The translations under genes were made by a program, and so were the position numbers. From Chrysogorgia sp. JL179-B06 (lineage: Eukaryota > Cnidaria > Anthozoa > Scleralcyonacea > Chrysogorgiidae), in NCBI GenBank assembly GCA_035772405.1, contig JAYKKM010000439.1, forward strand, positions 7,731,501-7,795,500: DNA of 64,000 nucleotides. The letters are read 5' to 3'. The notes under the pieces are model-generated. The model saw only the letters and a program-made list of their open reading frames with translations. It was not told the DNA's origin and ran no database searches. Position 1 is the stretch's first letter; each line of letters begins with the position of its first letter. Below, piece after piece: positions 10,810-24,200 of the stretch.

Positions 10810-11110
10810 TTACTAATAATTATAGACAAGATTATAGATATAATTATTATTATAGACATAATTATAGACAAGATTATAGATATAATTATTATTATAATTA
10901 CATAATTATAGATAAGATAGAGAACTTTAAGGATTTTGAGAATAAGGTTATTGACCATTTTAATCAATAAACGTTTTATTCATCTATTATATACATAACA
11001 TTTTAATGTACATATAGTTTATAGATTTTAAATAGTTTTCTTTTATTAGGTTTACAGGACGCACGTTGATAACAGCTTTTAGTTGAAGTATATATCCTGT
11101 ATAAATATTC

Positions 11111-11154
<44 letters not shown>

Positions 11155-11489
11155 ACAATTAGATTATGAGCTAGAAATATCTGAGAGTGAGAAGACGTTG
11201 GTGAAGCCAAAGTTATAGGACACTCCTCCCCAATAGCATGATTGTGTGGTTTTAGTTATTGTGCGAGATTTCTATCCACGCTATTGTGATGGTTCTTTGC
11301 ATAATGATTCTATCATTCAATTAATGTGAAAATTAACGTGAGAGACCGCATTCTCCCGCAATCAGAACAAAAATGGCGGCTTCAATTTACCAAAAATACG
11401 ATAAACAAAACGAGTCAGTGGCGAAGCTGGTCCCAAATCGGAGGTCATGCTAACTAATAATCCGAGCGCCGAATGCGCGAGGCTTTCTC
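10226..11489. repeat. Gene A/B spacer with LINE-tail microsatellites
   Basis: Holds two (ATT)n tracts, 10768-10806 and 11109-11153. The sequence just before each (ACGTCTTTATT; CCTGTATAAATATTCG) looks like the 3' ends of L2/CR1-type LINEs, which finish in such short repeats. No host gene is supported. Confidence 0.5.
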
Positions 11490-11586
11490 GAGGGGTCCGG
11501 GGGCATGCCCGCCGGAAAATTTTGAAATATAGATTCGATCCCGTAAATGGCATTTCCTGCATTCTGAGCGGTGATTTTTCAGCTCC
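11490..11586 (+). repeat. Dispersed GC-rich repeat patch, copy 1
   Basis: GGGGGCATGCCCGCCGGAAA followed by TTTTGAAATATAG, then AAATGGCATTTCCT and TTCTGAG. A clear relative is at 15617-15716; shorter relatives are at 17280-17340 and, inverted, 42245-42300. Non-coding dispersed repeat of unknown class. Confidence 0.65.
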
Positions 11587-12943
11587 GAAGTTTATAAAAT
11601 TTCATATTTTGGACCGTTTTGCTTTATATGAGAGCGCATCAGCATGCAAAGCAAAATTAGGCGTCGCACGCAGGCTAGCCCGCCCTCAGCCCTGGCAATG
11701 CTATTTTTTCTAACATCTGTTCGAGTGTCAAAACCTTTATAAAAATCAACGGCAAGGTATACGAAACATATCTTTTACGAAATTATATCGGTTTAATGGA
11801 CATAAAAGCATTGAATCACAGGGTAAACGTCGAATAGATCTTGAAGCCATGTCCTTTGATTTTAAAGACGAATCTCGCTTTAATCGCTTACGCATTTTCT
11901 CATATAATATAACATCTGATCTTCACATTTTAAGTAGACAAAACGCAACCTTACGAGGTTGGACAAAACGTACAGCGTTCGATTCGCCAGATTCAAGTGG
12001 ACATTTCGATATAGAATTTATTTAAATCGGACAAAAACAACGTTTCATAATGATTAATATTACGGAGTTTCAGTGTTTCACGAGATAAATGTCAACACAG
12101 CATAATAATATTTTCCTGTCCTTCGCCCTTCGCCTTCGGGGCTGTCCATTCCATCTTCATGATTGATCTCTCATCCGTGTTTCTCTCATCTAGTCATCTT
12201 GAAGAGAATCTTTACAATGGGTTTGCCGGTTTACAACTCTTGGTAAACTTTTTCAACTGCGATTCATTACCAATAAAACGAAAGAAAGACGAATGGCCAA
12301 GATCCGGCATTGGTCGCTGTCCAACAAGAAGATTTTTCTCGTTGATGTTTCGAGCCGAAAACGGTTTTCTAAGTAGTTCACAAACAAGGACTGTTTGGAC
12401 CGAATCAGAGCTCGTTGATGCCATCTCCTTAAATAGACGTGCTGTGCAGTCAGGCCATAGTTGGTCAGGCGGAAAGCTAATATTTTGGGCTATCAGGTCT
12501 ATGGTCTGGTCATGCTCAGCTTGTCTAAAATAAGCAAACTGAGCATGCGTCAAGTGCCGTCAACCAATAATATTTCGAGAATAAGCATGACTGTTCATAC
12601 ATGGGCCGAGACGGCGGATTTTAGACGCCCGATCAATCAGGGCCGGATACGGAGCGAGAATATCCGCGTAATATGCGTGAACTATTATTACTTGTTCTCT
12701 TCGAAATGCGCACGACTTCAAAGTTCAAAGGAGAGATTTCAAATAAAGTAAATAAAAGCAAACAAAATTAAACTATAATTTTCAGGAAATGTTTAGTCAT
12801 GCTCTGAAACGAGTAACTAGTAAGCATTGTTTTCTTGCGAAAAATTCAGCCTTATGGTAGCGAGCAATTGTAGCCAATTAGATTGCAGTACTTTCTTTAG
12901 ACTACTAATACGAATAAAATACACCACATTTGTAACCGACAAT
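11587..12943. other. intergenic; open frames without support
   Basis: Long overlapping open frames occur on both strands (12159-12533 and 12212-12553), with no recognisable domain. A palindrome lies at 12510-12550 (CATGCTCAG opposed by CTGAGCATG). Probably repeat-derived; no gene called. Confidence 0.4.
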
Positions 12944-13000
12944 TGTAAAATTTATTAATAATTCATGAAGAAAATTCAAAAGAAATTAATATTTAATCAG
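12944..13000 (+). repeat. Dispersed repeat, 57-bp match to 57639-57695
   Basis: A 57-bp stretch containing ATTAATAATTCATGAAGAAA recurs in the same orientation at 57639-57695 with about one mismatch, inside a gene C intron. The flanks differ, so it is a dispersed element rather than part of a segmental duplication. Confidence 0.75.
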
Positions 13001-15011
13001 TATATATACAGTCCTGCCCATCCACTACTTAAATTATCAGCTTGAATTTTTTCTGAGGTGATTTCTGAGGCGAAGTTCGAGGCTATGGTCTGGAAACTCG
13101 AAAAATAACGTCAAAGCGGTTAAACATTGTTAATCAAATGAGCTGTAGGGTTATTAATATTTAAACAGCACGGTTGAACAATTGAACCCACAATTGCTAT
13201 TGCATGATTGCTCAATATACCAAAAATACAATGTGTTCAGTAACCGTCACCGCGAATTTGCATACATGTAAAGCTAGGCGAACAAAAAGATAGAACAAAG
13301 ACTTTCGTTGAGTTTCCAGACCATACCTCCATTGACTATGGTTCGTTATTTCTTCAAAATTATTTCGAAAAACAAGGCATGTAAGTCTCGGTTTTTTTGG
13401 TAAACGTATGTCTATATAATCTAATAGGATACATCTAAGACGCTGGGGATCTAAACAAACTAAATTTTAGCATTTAAAGGAAGTCACAGTTAATTTCCTA
13501 TCGTATTTGCCTATAACCTCTTTCATAATGCATGCAAATTAAACATTCTTTTATATTCATTTAAATTAGCCTTTCTGACCTCGTTCGTGTGTTTGACCTC
13601 TGTGAAACATCGTGGAAAAATTCTATATTTTGTTTAAAAATTTTGACATTTCGGAATCATCTTGATAAAACTGTGGGATAGTATGTGAAAATGTGGGAAA
13701 GTGTGTGCGAATGTAGGAAAGTAAGGGACATTGAGGGACATCAGAACACGTGCGAAAGAGAGAAAAACAAAATGGCGAATTGTAATATCGAGTTGCTCAT
13801 CTCCATCATCAAGTGATTGTTTATTGCTGTTTCGAAGGTAAGCGTAATTTTCTTAATACTTTTATTATATAAAATGACCCGGTATTGCAAACAGAGGTAT
13901 GTCTTGTCTAATTTTTTAGAAGCTAATTTTCAAATTGTGGCCATTACCAAAGCTGTTTTAATGGAACATACTGGGGGGAAGACCTTTCATATAAAATAGT
14001 AGAAAGTATTCTTTGAAGACGTTAGGCTTTAACGGTAGTTTTGCAGTGTTTATGTACACAATAAAATTTCGATAACTATGTGTGACGTTTCTAAGGGGGG
14101 TGGGGGTGGGGGTGGGCGGTCTCTATGGAGAAACGTCCATATGACGTTTCCCTTAGATATCCTTCAAAAACTCATTAATAATTCATTGTAATCCAATGTT
14201 CGTGGAGCAAATCAATCACGTGCATGCCGTTTTATATTTGATAAAATATTGTTATGCTTGAAAGCCTGGGGATGGTTTTGAAATTTGTCCCAGGGGAATG
14301 CGGGGTTGAATGTAGCTAACCATCATTAAAATTCTTTATATAAAGAATACTAATGAATATGAAAAACTTTATATAAAATTGTCATCAAGAAAGCAAAAAT
14401 ATTCCAACGAGAAAGCAAAAATATTCAAGCAAACTTCGACGAGCTACCTGCCTATATTTTTTAATTTACTAGAGAAAACACCTAACAAAAACCTAACGAT
14501 ATGATACGATATATAATACGAACAATGAATAAGTCAGGACAAACATATACATGAACATCATATAACTTTATAACATTGCTGACAAATTTGAAAGTGTACC
14601 TTCCTCGGTGTGGGATTTTTAGTCTCTTGATTTATCAAAATAGTGTCAAATTTATCAAATTTATCGTTAAAATAGTGTAAATAAAGGCAGAAAACCTTTC
14701 TCGACAAAACAAGTTCCTGACTTGTTTCATTCGAACAATTTCTGTGTCTTTGAAGATTCTTGAACCCGCTCTTAAACGCCGAGTGTTGACTGTTGTAAAA
14801 TTTTATTCTTCTGCAGCAAAAACGACGACTACAAATTTTCGTCAAATTGTTGACAGGTCTCGCAATTGAATGAATTAACACTATTGTTGGAAGTCCCAAG
14901 AGGTTCGTTTTTGAAGCTGTTCAAAACACTCGCAGTACGTGTTTTATTAGGTCTAAAATCACTGAAAACACTGCTGCTTGTGTTTTAAACAGTACATAAT
15001 ATTTGGATCTT
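13001..15011. other. intergenic, no gene supported
   Basis: AT-rich spacer with a G-rich tract (14095-14119) and an imperfect inverted pair of GGTATGGTCTGGAAACTC type near 13082-13100 and 13311-13328. Open frames at 13817-13999 and 14558-14899 show no domain. Confidence 0.5.
14095..14119 (+). repeat. G-rich tract with quadruplex-forming pattern
   Basis: Runs of G6, G5, G5 and G3 separated by single T residues: fits a four-run G-quadruplex pattern. It stands out in otherwise AT-rich DNA. Function not known. Confidence 0.6.
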
Positions 15012-15222
15012 CCTGAGAAAAATCATAATATATCTTGTTAGCCGAAAATTTCATCTTCATGGACTTTTTTGCTGTTAAAGTTATCGGATGTGATGTCACA
15101 AGAGGCATTTTTGTGGCAAGTAACAAACGAAAACTGGTTTGGAATGCCTCTTGTGACATTACATCCGGTGATACTCCACGAAGATGAAATTTTCGGATGA
15201 TATATATTATAATTTTTCTCAG
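15012..15222. mobile_element. Hairpin element beside gene B 3' end
   Basis: Inverted arms: CTGAGAAAAATCATAATATA at 15012-15031 opposes TATATTATAATTTTTCTCAG at 15203-15222; CCGAAAATTTCATCTTC opposes GAAGATGAAATTTTCGG; and CACAAGAGGCATT opposes AATGCCTCTTGTG. It ends about 130 bp beyond the gene B stop codon, so it may be part of that gene's 3' UTR. Confidence 0.8.
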
Positions 15223-15354
15223 AAAGACTCAAATATTACGGATATGTAAAATCTCCAAACGTGAGATAGGCACTTTAAAGGACTCTTTAAAGTAAAGATA
15301 ATATTCACCAAAGTAGTGAACATTTTCCTCCTTAATTAGTGACCATTCAGCTTT

Positions 15355-15486
15355 TTAGAACTTTTCTGCTCGAAATTTAAACTGATGTTTCTGACACTGG
15401 CGTTTTAATATATTTCCGAGGACTGGGTTTCCACAGTAAAGCACGGACACCTCGCCATGTTTCTTATTACTTAATTCCTGAAATAC
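15355..15486 (-). CDS. NOX5: Gene B terminal exon
   Basis: 132 nt after acceptor TTTACTTGCAG-like sequence (GCAG at 15487-15490). Encodes V-F-Q-E-L-S, then V-S-V-L-Y-C-G-N-P, the last NADPH-binding strand, and the C-terminus F-R-A-E-K-F. It is too short to stand out as an open frame but aligns codon for codon with the terminal exons of A and C. Confidence 0.9.
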   Translation of the reverse strand, partial: VFQELSNKKHGEVSVLYCGNPVLGNILKRQCQKHQFKFRAEKF

Positions 15487-18204
15487 CTGCAATTTACAAA
15501 AAAATATTAAGAACATTCGGTTAAAATGAAAAATAAAGGAAAATATATTATATTGTGTATTGCGGCATTTTAGTTGGCAGGAGGAGTGATAAATATGATA
15601 GAATTGGGAGATAATTGAGGGGTTTTCTGGGGGATCGGGGGTATGCTCCTCCTGAAAATTTGTGAAATATAGGGTTTCTGAAATAGCATTTCCTTCTTTC
15701 TGAGAATAATTTTTTGTTAAGCTTGAACTGATAGAAGATCGATCTTTAATTCTAAAGATTTTCTGATTTTATTCTCTTTGTTGCTGAAAGACGTCTAATA
15801 ACAACAATTTTTGTAACTGCGCGTGCGCAGATATATTGTAGTCGTGCTAATGATTGATGTAAATAATAATAGCATAGTTAAGGCGTAGATACATTTATTT
15901 ATTTATTTGATTTGCCACATGTACAATAATTACTTTAAGGTTATGGGTACATATAGAATTACAAAGAAGCACACATATAAAAACAGACAATGTCGCAGTG
16001 ATAGAAAAGAATAACAACAACAACAAAGATAAAGGAGTGCAGGGGCGCGCAGACGAGTAGGGAAAAGGTTTATGAGCTAAAAGGAGGAATATCTAATTAT
16101 GGCAGTGGGGATATTCAGTCAATCCTCGGCCAGTGTTACACTTTGTACAGATGGATTTACATGTTATTTGTGCTAGTTTTTACTGAGCTTTATGCAAGGC
16201 GTTAGTTGCGCATGGTCATGAATATAAATTGGACAACTGAACTGGACCCGAACGTTATAGTTACAAGAAATTGTTATTAACCAATATCTTATACGCGATA
16301 TGCAACAATGAACATTACGAATTAATTATAAAATATGCTAATTAATTATACCGTTATATCGGGTTAGGGTTAGTATTAGGGCTAGTATTAGCTAGGTCTT
16401 GTTTTAGAGTTAGTATTATAAGGGTTGGTATTAGGGTTAGTATTAGGGCTAGTATTAGGGCTAGTATTAGAGTCAAGGGGTTACAGTTAGCTTTCACTAT
16501 AGTTCCATATTGCAAGAGTCATCATGAGATTGCATCAATAAGACATTAGACAGTTAAAAAAACAACAATGAGTACAAAATTGAGTACAAGAACTCGGTTT
16601 ATTATGCGCACAATCACACCAGTTGGACGCGTGGACACCTTTCGTAGTATAACGAGTTTTGAGTGAAATCTTGTTGAAAAGGGACGAATTGTTCGTGGTT
16701 ACGTTTACGTCTCTCTTGTCTCTTTTATACTTCTTGTGTTATTACCTCTACGTTTTCATTTAGATAATACAATGATTTACCTCCGTTTCTATCGTCTTGA
16801 AGGGGAGATTTAATTAGTGATTAATAAATGTTCCTCAAGCCTCGAAAGGATTTGTTGCAAATTCCACAAATCCTCCACCGTTTTTCATGAACATGCATTT
16901 AATCATTAATTTCCCTCATATCATTACGGTATTACTTATAATAAAATAATAATGAAAGCGTAGTTTCGTCGTATTTTATTGATAAAATTGTTGAATAGAT
17001 GCTGTGTATGGCATGTTGTCGAACTGATAATTTATCTTCATATTGTTCAAGTGCGAAACAAACGTAACCAATACACGATTTTCGAATCGTTGTTGTGGCT
17101 TAATCAGTCTGAGGATGAATAACGGGTTAGCGTGGCCTATATCATGAGTCGGAGGAGTTTATATGCAGTGAGCCAGAAAATTTATGATAGCCGGGCCGAA
17201 ATTTATGGCAGTGACGGCCATGCAAATTGTCAGCAAGTTGTAGTGTACGTTCGCGGCAAAGGCGGTAACTGGCCTAGAGGGGGCTGGGGGCATGCTCCCC
17301 CAGAAAGATTTTAATTTTCGGTAAGGCCGAAAAGTGTATTTCCGACGATTTTTTCGTAAATAGGCACCATGACAAAAGGGTGATAACCAGCGAAATTCGA
17401 AACGTTTGGCATAATTAACATATATAAATTGAAAAAATAATGTTGTAATATTTCATCTAATAAATTGCAGCTTGTTGTCACGAAAAACTCAATGATTGTC
17501 ATTGATTCAGATAGTACTTTTTAGTTTTAACGACCGGCAGAGCAGCGGGAAGGATAATTTTTATGGTGTTGCATTTTTCAAAATTGTTCAGGTATATTCA
17601 AGTTGAATATGTTAGGTAAATGGTTTTTGGAAACGCCCATATTCATAGCTGACGCCCGGGTCATGCACTGTTTATATGAATATCAATATCTATGAATTAA
17701 TGTCTTAGCGAGCCAACCTTATCCCAATCTGGTCTTCCGGGGTTTGTTCTTGTTTGCAATCCAGTTATCAAGTCTCTCTTCTTTTTCTTGTGAATCAATT
17801 CAAGAGCGAGCTGCAAACCAAGAGCCTTCATATCTTCTTTTCTCAATGCAGATGTCATGTAGATGTGCATATCTAGAAAATGTTCTTTCAATACTCCGCG
17901 TTGCTCAGATTGCTCTATTTCTAACTGACTCAAGAGGCTGAAGAACCATTCAAACGACGCCTGATCCCGGTTTATCCAAAAGAAATCGACCTAAAATCAA
18001 ACCAAGAGTCTAGTAACCTAAAATTAAACCAAGTATGTAATAAACGTTATCTATAAAACAATTATATTAATATGCTCTGAATTGTTTATTGGATTTAAAA
18101 CACGAGACGATAGCCGAGTATTTTAGATCCGCGATGAAATACGTGCTCAGCCAGTTTATAGTGAACTATACTTAAAAGTCAAACCATTTTCTACGTTCGT
18201 TGGC

Positions 18205-18261
<57 letters not shown>

Positions 18262-21200
18262 TCCTGATAATAAGATAGAACATTCCCGGCCAGATATACA
18301 CTCTAAATAGAAAGAAGAGATGCTGCGCACTGATAGATGTTGTTTGCCCATTTGATACAAGAGTTCTGCAGAAAGAAAAGGAAAAAGTAGAGAAGTATCA
18401 AGATCTAAAAAGAGAAATTAAGAGGATATGGCAATGAAAAGAATAACAATTGTATCCATCATTATTGGAACACTCGGAACAGTAAGCAACCATTTCGATA
18501 TGTGGCTAAGAGGGCTATAGACATCAGAATTGATTTCCAGATACTTCAAAAAGCTTGTTTGTTGGAAACTGCAAGAATACTGAGACATAAGGTAGACACC
18601 TAAGCGTGCTGGATGTACCTTAATGTTAGACAATGAAATCCAGCTATTCCGGATCATTTCAGTTTGCAGTTAGGTAAAAAATCTCTTGATAAGGTCCTTT
18701 ACGAATCTTCGTAGTTTGCGTCACCAATACATCAATAGCAGACAGGCACTGATGGACATGCAGACAGGGTGTTGTATTGGGCGACTCTGAAAAGTCAGCA
18801 ACCACTAATCCAGTTACACGCAATTGCATGGGAATTTGTACATTAGAGTAGTGTGAACATGCATTGTACAGGTTTATAGATATATTTCTCTGGGTTTACT
18901 TCATCCATTATGGCACACCGCCTAGTGTGTCTGTGTAAACACTTTTGTCGGCCTTGGAATAGAATTGCACAAAATAAAATATTGCACATAATAGAAAACA
19001 AACGTTGGAAACGACATAAGAAGATGATTAACTACTTATTTTTAAAAACTAACGTTTTCAGGTGAAACGTGTATACATGCATGGCGGACATGGCGGACAA
19101 AAATTGTATTACAAAATCATTATATCTCTGAGTATAAGAACAGAACGTAAGCTGTAACCTTGAGTGATGGTGTATGACCAAAGCAGTTGCCCATAATGCA
19201 AGGGACCGTCCCACTTAGTTTAACACATGCATTATGTTTCCTGGGACTTAGAAGCTCTAAACCAGTAAATTCAAGAGCACCAAGATAATTTAAATAAGGG
19301 CAAACGATGCGGAGGGCTTTCTTTTGGGGAGAATCAATAAGGGTATTAAAGTAATTGGGGAGGGAAGCCCAAAGGCGTATTCAAGAACAGACCTAATCAA
19401 ACTATAAAGTAAACGCGCACCCAATCAGCAGTAATCAATATATCTATAAAGGAAAATGTAAAATGATTGTATCAATATTAATACAGAAGATAGCCTATCT
19501 AGCCTAACACTCGTGATTTACCTTTTGAAGTTTCCTTAGTGAAAACGGGACGTTTCCAACCCAGGAATGTTTGCAATTTGGGCAAGTATGGGATGCGTTT
19601 TTGTATCGAAGCATGATAGTTTGCAGAATGGAGGCAAATGGTGTCACACCAATCCCACTTGAGATTAAAACAGCATGCTCCGCTTCAAAGAAATGTTCAG
19701 AGGGTGCACCATATGGTCCATCAACATAAATCTGTAACCATGATGTATAAAGTTTAGAAAACAAAAGTAAATCAGTGCCATAGGGAATCTAAAAATTAGG
19801 AACAGTTCTTCATATATGGGGTCGGTTGCATTCAATCCCTTGAGCTTACCAGCTGTTGTGATCGACTGGTACACATGTCTATGAGCTGGGAGAATCAGGT
19901 TATTCAAATCACGGGTCTGCGGACCACCACTCAGTAGTCCAGTCAATCTACGGTTTAACATCAAACAAATTGCAAAATAAATGATTTTAGCTTTTTCATT
20001 ACCTTGATACATTCAGAAATAACATACCAAAAGTCCATAGAAATCAACCTAGTGGAAAGTTTAAAAAATCAAGTTTTTCTTACAATTTACCTACAAAAGC
20101 ACTATTCTTTAAAAAAGGTGAAATTTCAAGTTCACGTTTAGCAAATATTACCTATGTCTTTAGAAAGTTCTCAAAAAGCTGTATGAATGACATTTAAGCG
20201 GATAGTACAATTTTCTAAGCCCATTTTGAGTTATTCGCTCAAGAAAAGTGGAAAATGCAACAAAATTCTGTTTTTAGCAGGTTTAACCTTACGTAACTCA
20301 AAATCGGAATGGAAAATTGTACTACCCGCATAAATGTCCTTCATATGGTTTTTTGAGAACTCTCTAACGACATAGGTGATATTTGGTAAAAGTGAACTTG
20401 AAATTTCACTTTTTTTAAAGGATAGTGCTTTTGTAGTTAAATTGTAAGAAAACCCGGATTTTCTGAACTTTCCACTAAGTTGATTTCTCGGGACTTTTGG
20501 TATGTGATTTCTGAATGTATCAAGGTACTGAGAAAGCTAAAACCATTTCTTTTGCAATTTGTTTGAAGTTGTACCTATATTTCAGGTAGATTGACTGGAC
20601 TACAGGGTCTTAAAATAATCGAGGAGAAAGTGCTGCCTTTGCAATAACACCAGCAAATGGTAAGACTTTCGGGTCTTCTCGGATAACGACCTTAAATCGT
20701 AGGCCCTCGGAACCCTTATCAATTGGGCTTCTAGCCTGTTGGGGTATATTCCGTTCACTTAAAAGAGTAATAAATCTACTAAAACTAAAACTTTGTTAAT
20801 CTGGTCCAGCTTGTTGAAACGTTTGGAAGCATAGTATAAGCAATATAGACGCTGATGAGATTCTTGTTAATCTTTGACTATTACTGACATTGGCATCTCA
20901 AAAACCATTAATCGACTTGATTTTTTTCTATATAAATGTCTTCGTGGCTATTACTCGACTATGTTGATGAAGTACAATATTACTCGACTATGTTGAGGAA
21001 TTCTGTACTTTCTTTTAAACCACGTTTCGCCAGAACAAATATTCTTATGTTTTCATATTTTAATTTCATAGAACTGCTGACTCATGGAACACTTTGCCTT
21101 TTTTATCGTAAAGCAGTTTCAATTGACTCTTTTAAAAATGGTGTTTTTTCTTATTTATTTGATCAATTTGTAGCTAACTATCTGTAAATATAATGCGCAG

Positions 21201-24200
21201 TTATTTTAATTTTAATACTTCTATGTAAATTCTAATTCTAATTAATATTAATTGGTAGCCATTTTATAAGGGAAATATTCGCTGTTCTAGCTTTTTCTCA
21301 ACATGTAATTTTTGTGGTTAAATCTAATAATAATAATAATAATAACAATAATTAAGTTATTTCAAACATGGCAGCCGTGACGTCATGTGCAACCCACCTG
21401 TGGAGAATGGCATACTTTTTCGGGATACTTTTGTTCTAGTGTAGATGCAGTCAATGTCAAAGTAATTTCTTACCTCCAAATTTCCAGTACCAGTGTTCAC
21501 CTGCATTGTTTTAGTAGGCTTGCTATTGTTCACGACATCTTCAAATGTAGATGATTTAACATTTTTCCTATTTTCTACCAAATACACTTTATCCTGTACT
21601 ATAGCCCATCCAGCATTGATCTTATGACAGTTACTTTTGTATACCATTGATTCGTTTGTGGTTGGATTGTAAAGATTTCGTTTTCTTAAATATTTTTGAT
21701 TTTCTCTGTGTTAAAGAAAAAATCTATTTGTTGAATAGGAACATACTAAGTACATACTTAGTGCATAACATCTGCGTTAATACACAGTCAGATGCTTTAC
21801 AGAAAATGTTTTCCTGTAAATTAAAGTGGCGCTCAATAACATTTTAATCAAGGAAATTATATAGCAACTATGTATGATATTTCACCTAGGTGGGTTGGGA
21901 AACTGTTTGTTGAAATAAAATACATTACAGCTGAATACCAAACCTTTCGATTCCAGTTCATGTATGCCTGAGTTAACAACGAGTAAGTCAAAGTTTTAGG
22001 AACGATTGCGTCGTCGCGATGGCATATTCAATTGGCCCATGGAAATGTTAAAAGGTTTGTGTATAATCATATTAAAAGTATGGTGGATTGGCCTGTATGG
22101 CCAATCAATGAGTATCTTTAGTTGATATTTTATATCAGTTGATATTATATATGATATTTTATCTTACCACACGAAATTAATGTAATTGTCAATAGTTATA
22201 TCAACAGTTTTCAACAGCTACAAACCTTTCTTCTTCAATTAAATCTGCCATCTTCTTCTTCTGAAATTGTCTTGTACAGTATTTCTGTTTTGATTCTTTG
22301 CAGTAATAATCATAAATTTTTTTTGTCCATGTACCAACTGCTCGTATATGAAGCCATATTGTTTCTGTCTGGTCTGGTGAACTGCTAATGGTGAACGGAT
22401 GCCATTCGTATTTTGCAATTTTTGGAATGTTTACCAATACATAATCTCCAGCCTTGTACTTAAAATTCTGAGAGCGTGGGATAATCAAATGTGTGACCTG
22501 CGCAAAAATACATAATTTCAAGTTATAATTATTATACAGTTTAAGACCATCAGGGAATATATTATTAAAGCTGGTTTATAAGTTAAAATAATTAATAAAC
22601 GCCTTTCATGTTTTCATCTCCTATGAACATTTTTCGGTTTTCACATTTCACGTATTTCAGAAAATTTTATACTCTGCTTCATTGCTGTACCTTCTCAAAA
22701 GCATTAATAATTCATGACATTAAACAAAGGAAATCATACGAATGAAAAATGTTTGTTTTATATGTGATGAAAAACGAACAGAAATTAACCCAACTTTCTT
22801 ATCAATTTTTTCCTAAAATACGGATTTCTAAAGCTATATCAAAACACTCGAACTCGAAAGAGTGTTTCATCAGATATCCAAACATGGATAATAAGTTTAT
22901 GTCCAATAATACATGCACAAATATTTTCATGTTACGAGAGACCCTAACCCAATATATATACTAACCCCAACCCTAGTACTAACCCTTACCCAACCCTAAT
23001 ACTAACCCTAACCCTGGTGTTAGGGTCCCTCGTAACATGAAATTATAACTGCATTTATTATATATTTGACATAAACTGCTCAAACATGCACTGCACCTCG
23101 AATTGCATTGAAAATCTCGGCTACGACTGTTTTCAGTTTCAACACACTTCTAGGTAAAGTTGTAAAGGTTTTGCTGTCCAAACTGTATCAAGTTGTCAAT
23201 ACTCAGAAAATCTATGAACTCCAGACAGAAATCGAACCAGCAACCTTCTGAAGGTTAGCGTTCAGAAGGTTGCTGGTGGAGTACGACAACTTAAAACAGC
23301 TTGCAAGAAAAACCTTTACAACTTTACTAACTTCAAACTGCAACTATACGCCGCTAACTTAACTAACTCTTCTAGGTGTTTGGAAAACACTCTTTCTCGC
23401 GTTTGATTTATTACTCACTTTTAACCTTCATTATAACTACAGTCAAAGTACTGTCATTTTGTCAGTGTTGTTTTTAATAAGCTAATCGTATATACATATT
23501 AAATTTATTATTTGTATTTTGTATTATATTCTCTATCTGTGTTAATTTTCCAGTTACAAATAAAGCAAAATCCATATAAAAAATTAATATATATAGCCGA
23601 ATTCTGTAACCGTGATCAAATATTGAAGAAAAACACCCTCCCGTGCAGCCCATTGAATTTCAGAGATTCCTAGGATTCCCTGCTCCCTTTCACGGATAAC
23701 AATAAGTGTAAATTATCTTAGAGACCTAGCATATTGTTCATTCGTCTTTGATACTGTCACCGAACATGTAGTCAAATCACAATTTTTCTTACATTTGATG
23801 GTAAAACTATCCCTTCTTTGATGAATGTTTTCCCATAACGAGCTTTGGTAACTACTCTGAGATGCAGAATCCTCTCTATCAAATAAACCACGGCAGGTCC
23901 AATAAACCATTTCCAGAAATTTGGTGCGTGGAGAACAAGTAGAGTCCACCATATCAAGTACAAATGATGAGTGAAATAGAAAAACTAAACAGTACAATTG
24001 AACAAAATTGAAGATTTATTTAATTTTTAACTTTTCATCCACTTGTTTAAATAAAACTGAACCAGCTTAATTGTTTATAAAATGGAAACATCCAAAGGTT
24101 TAAATACCTATACTCTAAAATTTTGGCGTACTGCAAAAATAGTGTGTTACGAGATCTAACTTTCGATCATGCATAAGCATGAGGAGGCAACTTGTAGGCT

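Larger units (their letters stand above)
15487..17717. other. last intron of gene B, repeats only
   Basis: Contains a second copy of the GC-rich patch (15617-15716), a TTTATTTATTTGATTTGCC block near 15893-15920 that resembles an inverted LINE 3' end, a telomere-like patch (16358-16482) and a short third patch copy (17280-17340). No coding signal. Confidence 0.55.

Noticed and set aside
10710..10967. Asn/Ile-rich frame, and a Tyr-rich frame at 18172-18360
   Set aside because: Translations of (ATT)n and (TAA)n microsatellites.
12159..12553. Two overlapping frames of 124 and 113 codons as a host gene
   Set aside because: No recognisable domain, opposite strands overlapping, and no splice context. 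Left as unsupported.
17744..17941. Plus-strand open frame
   Set aside because: It is the antisense of a conserved NOX5 exon (17718-17990); the same holds for 49265-49498, 4878-5120 and 8170-8490-type frames.
19665..20012. 115-codon minus-strand frame as an alternative NOX5 exon
   Set aside because: It overlaps the real NADPH exon in another frame and then enters the fold-back element. No similarity to the oxidase.
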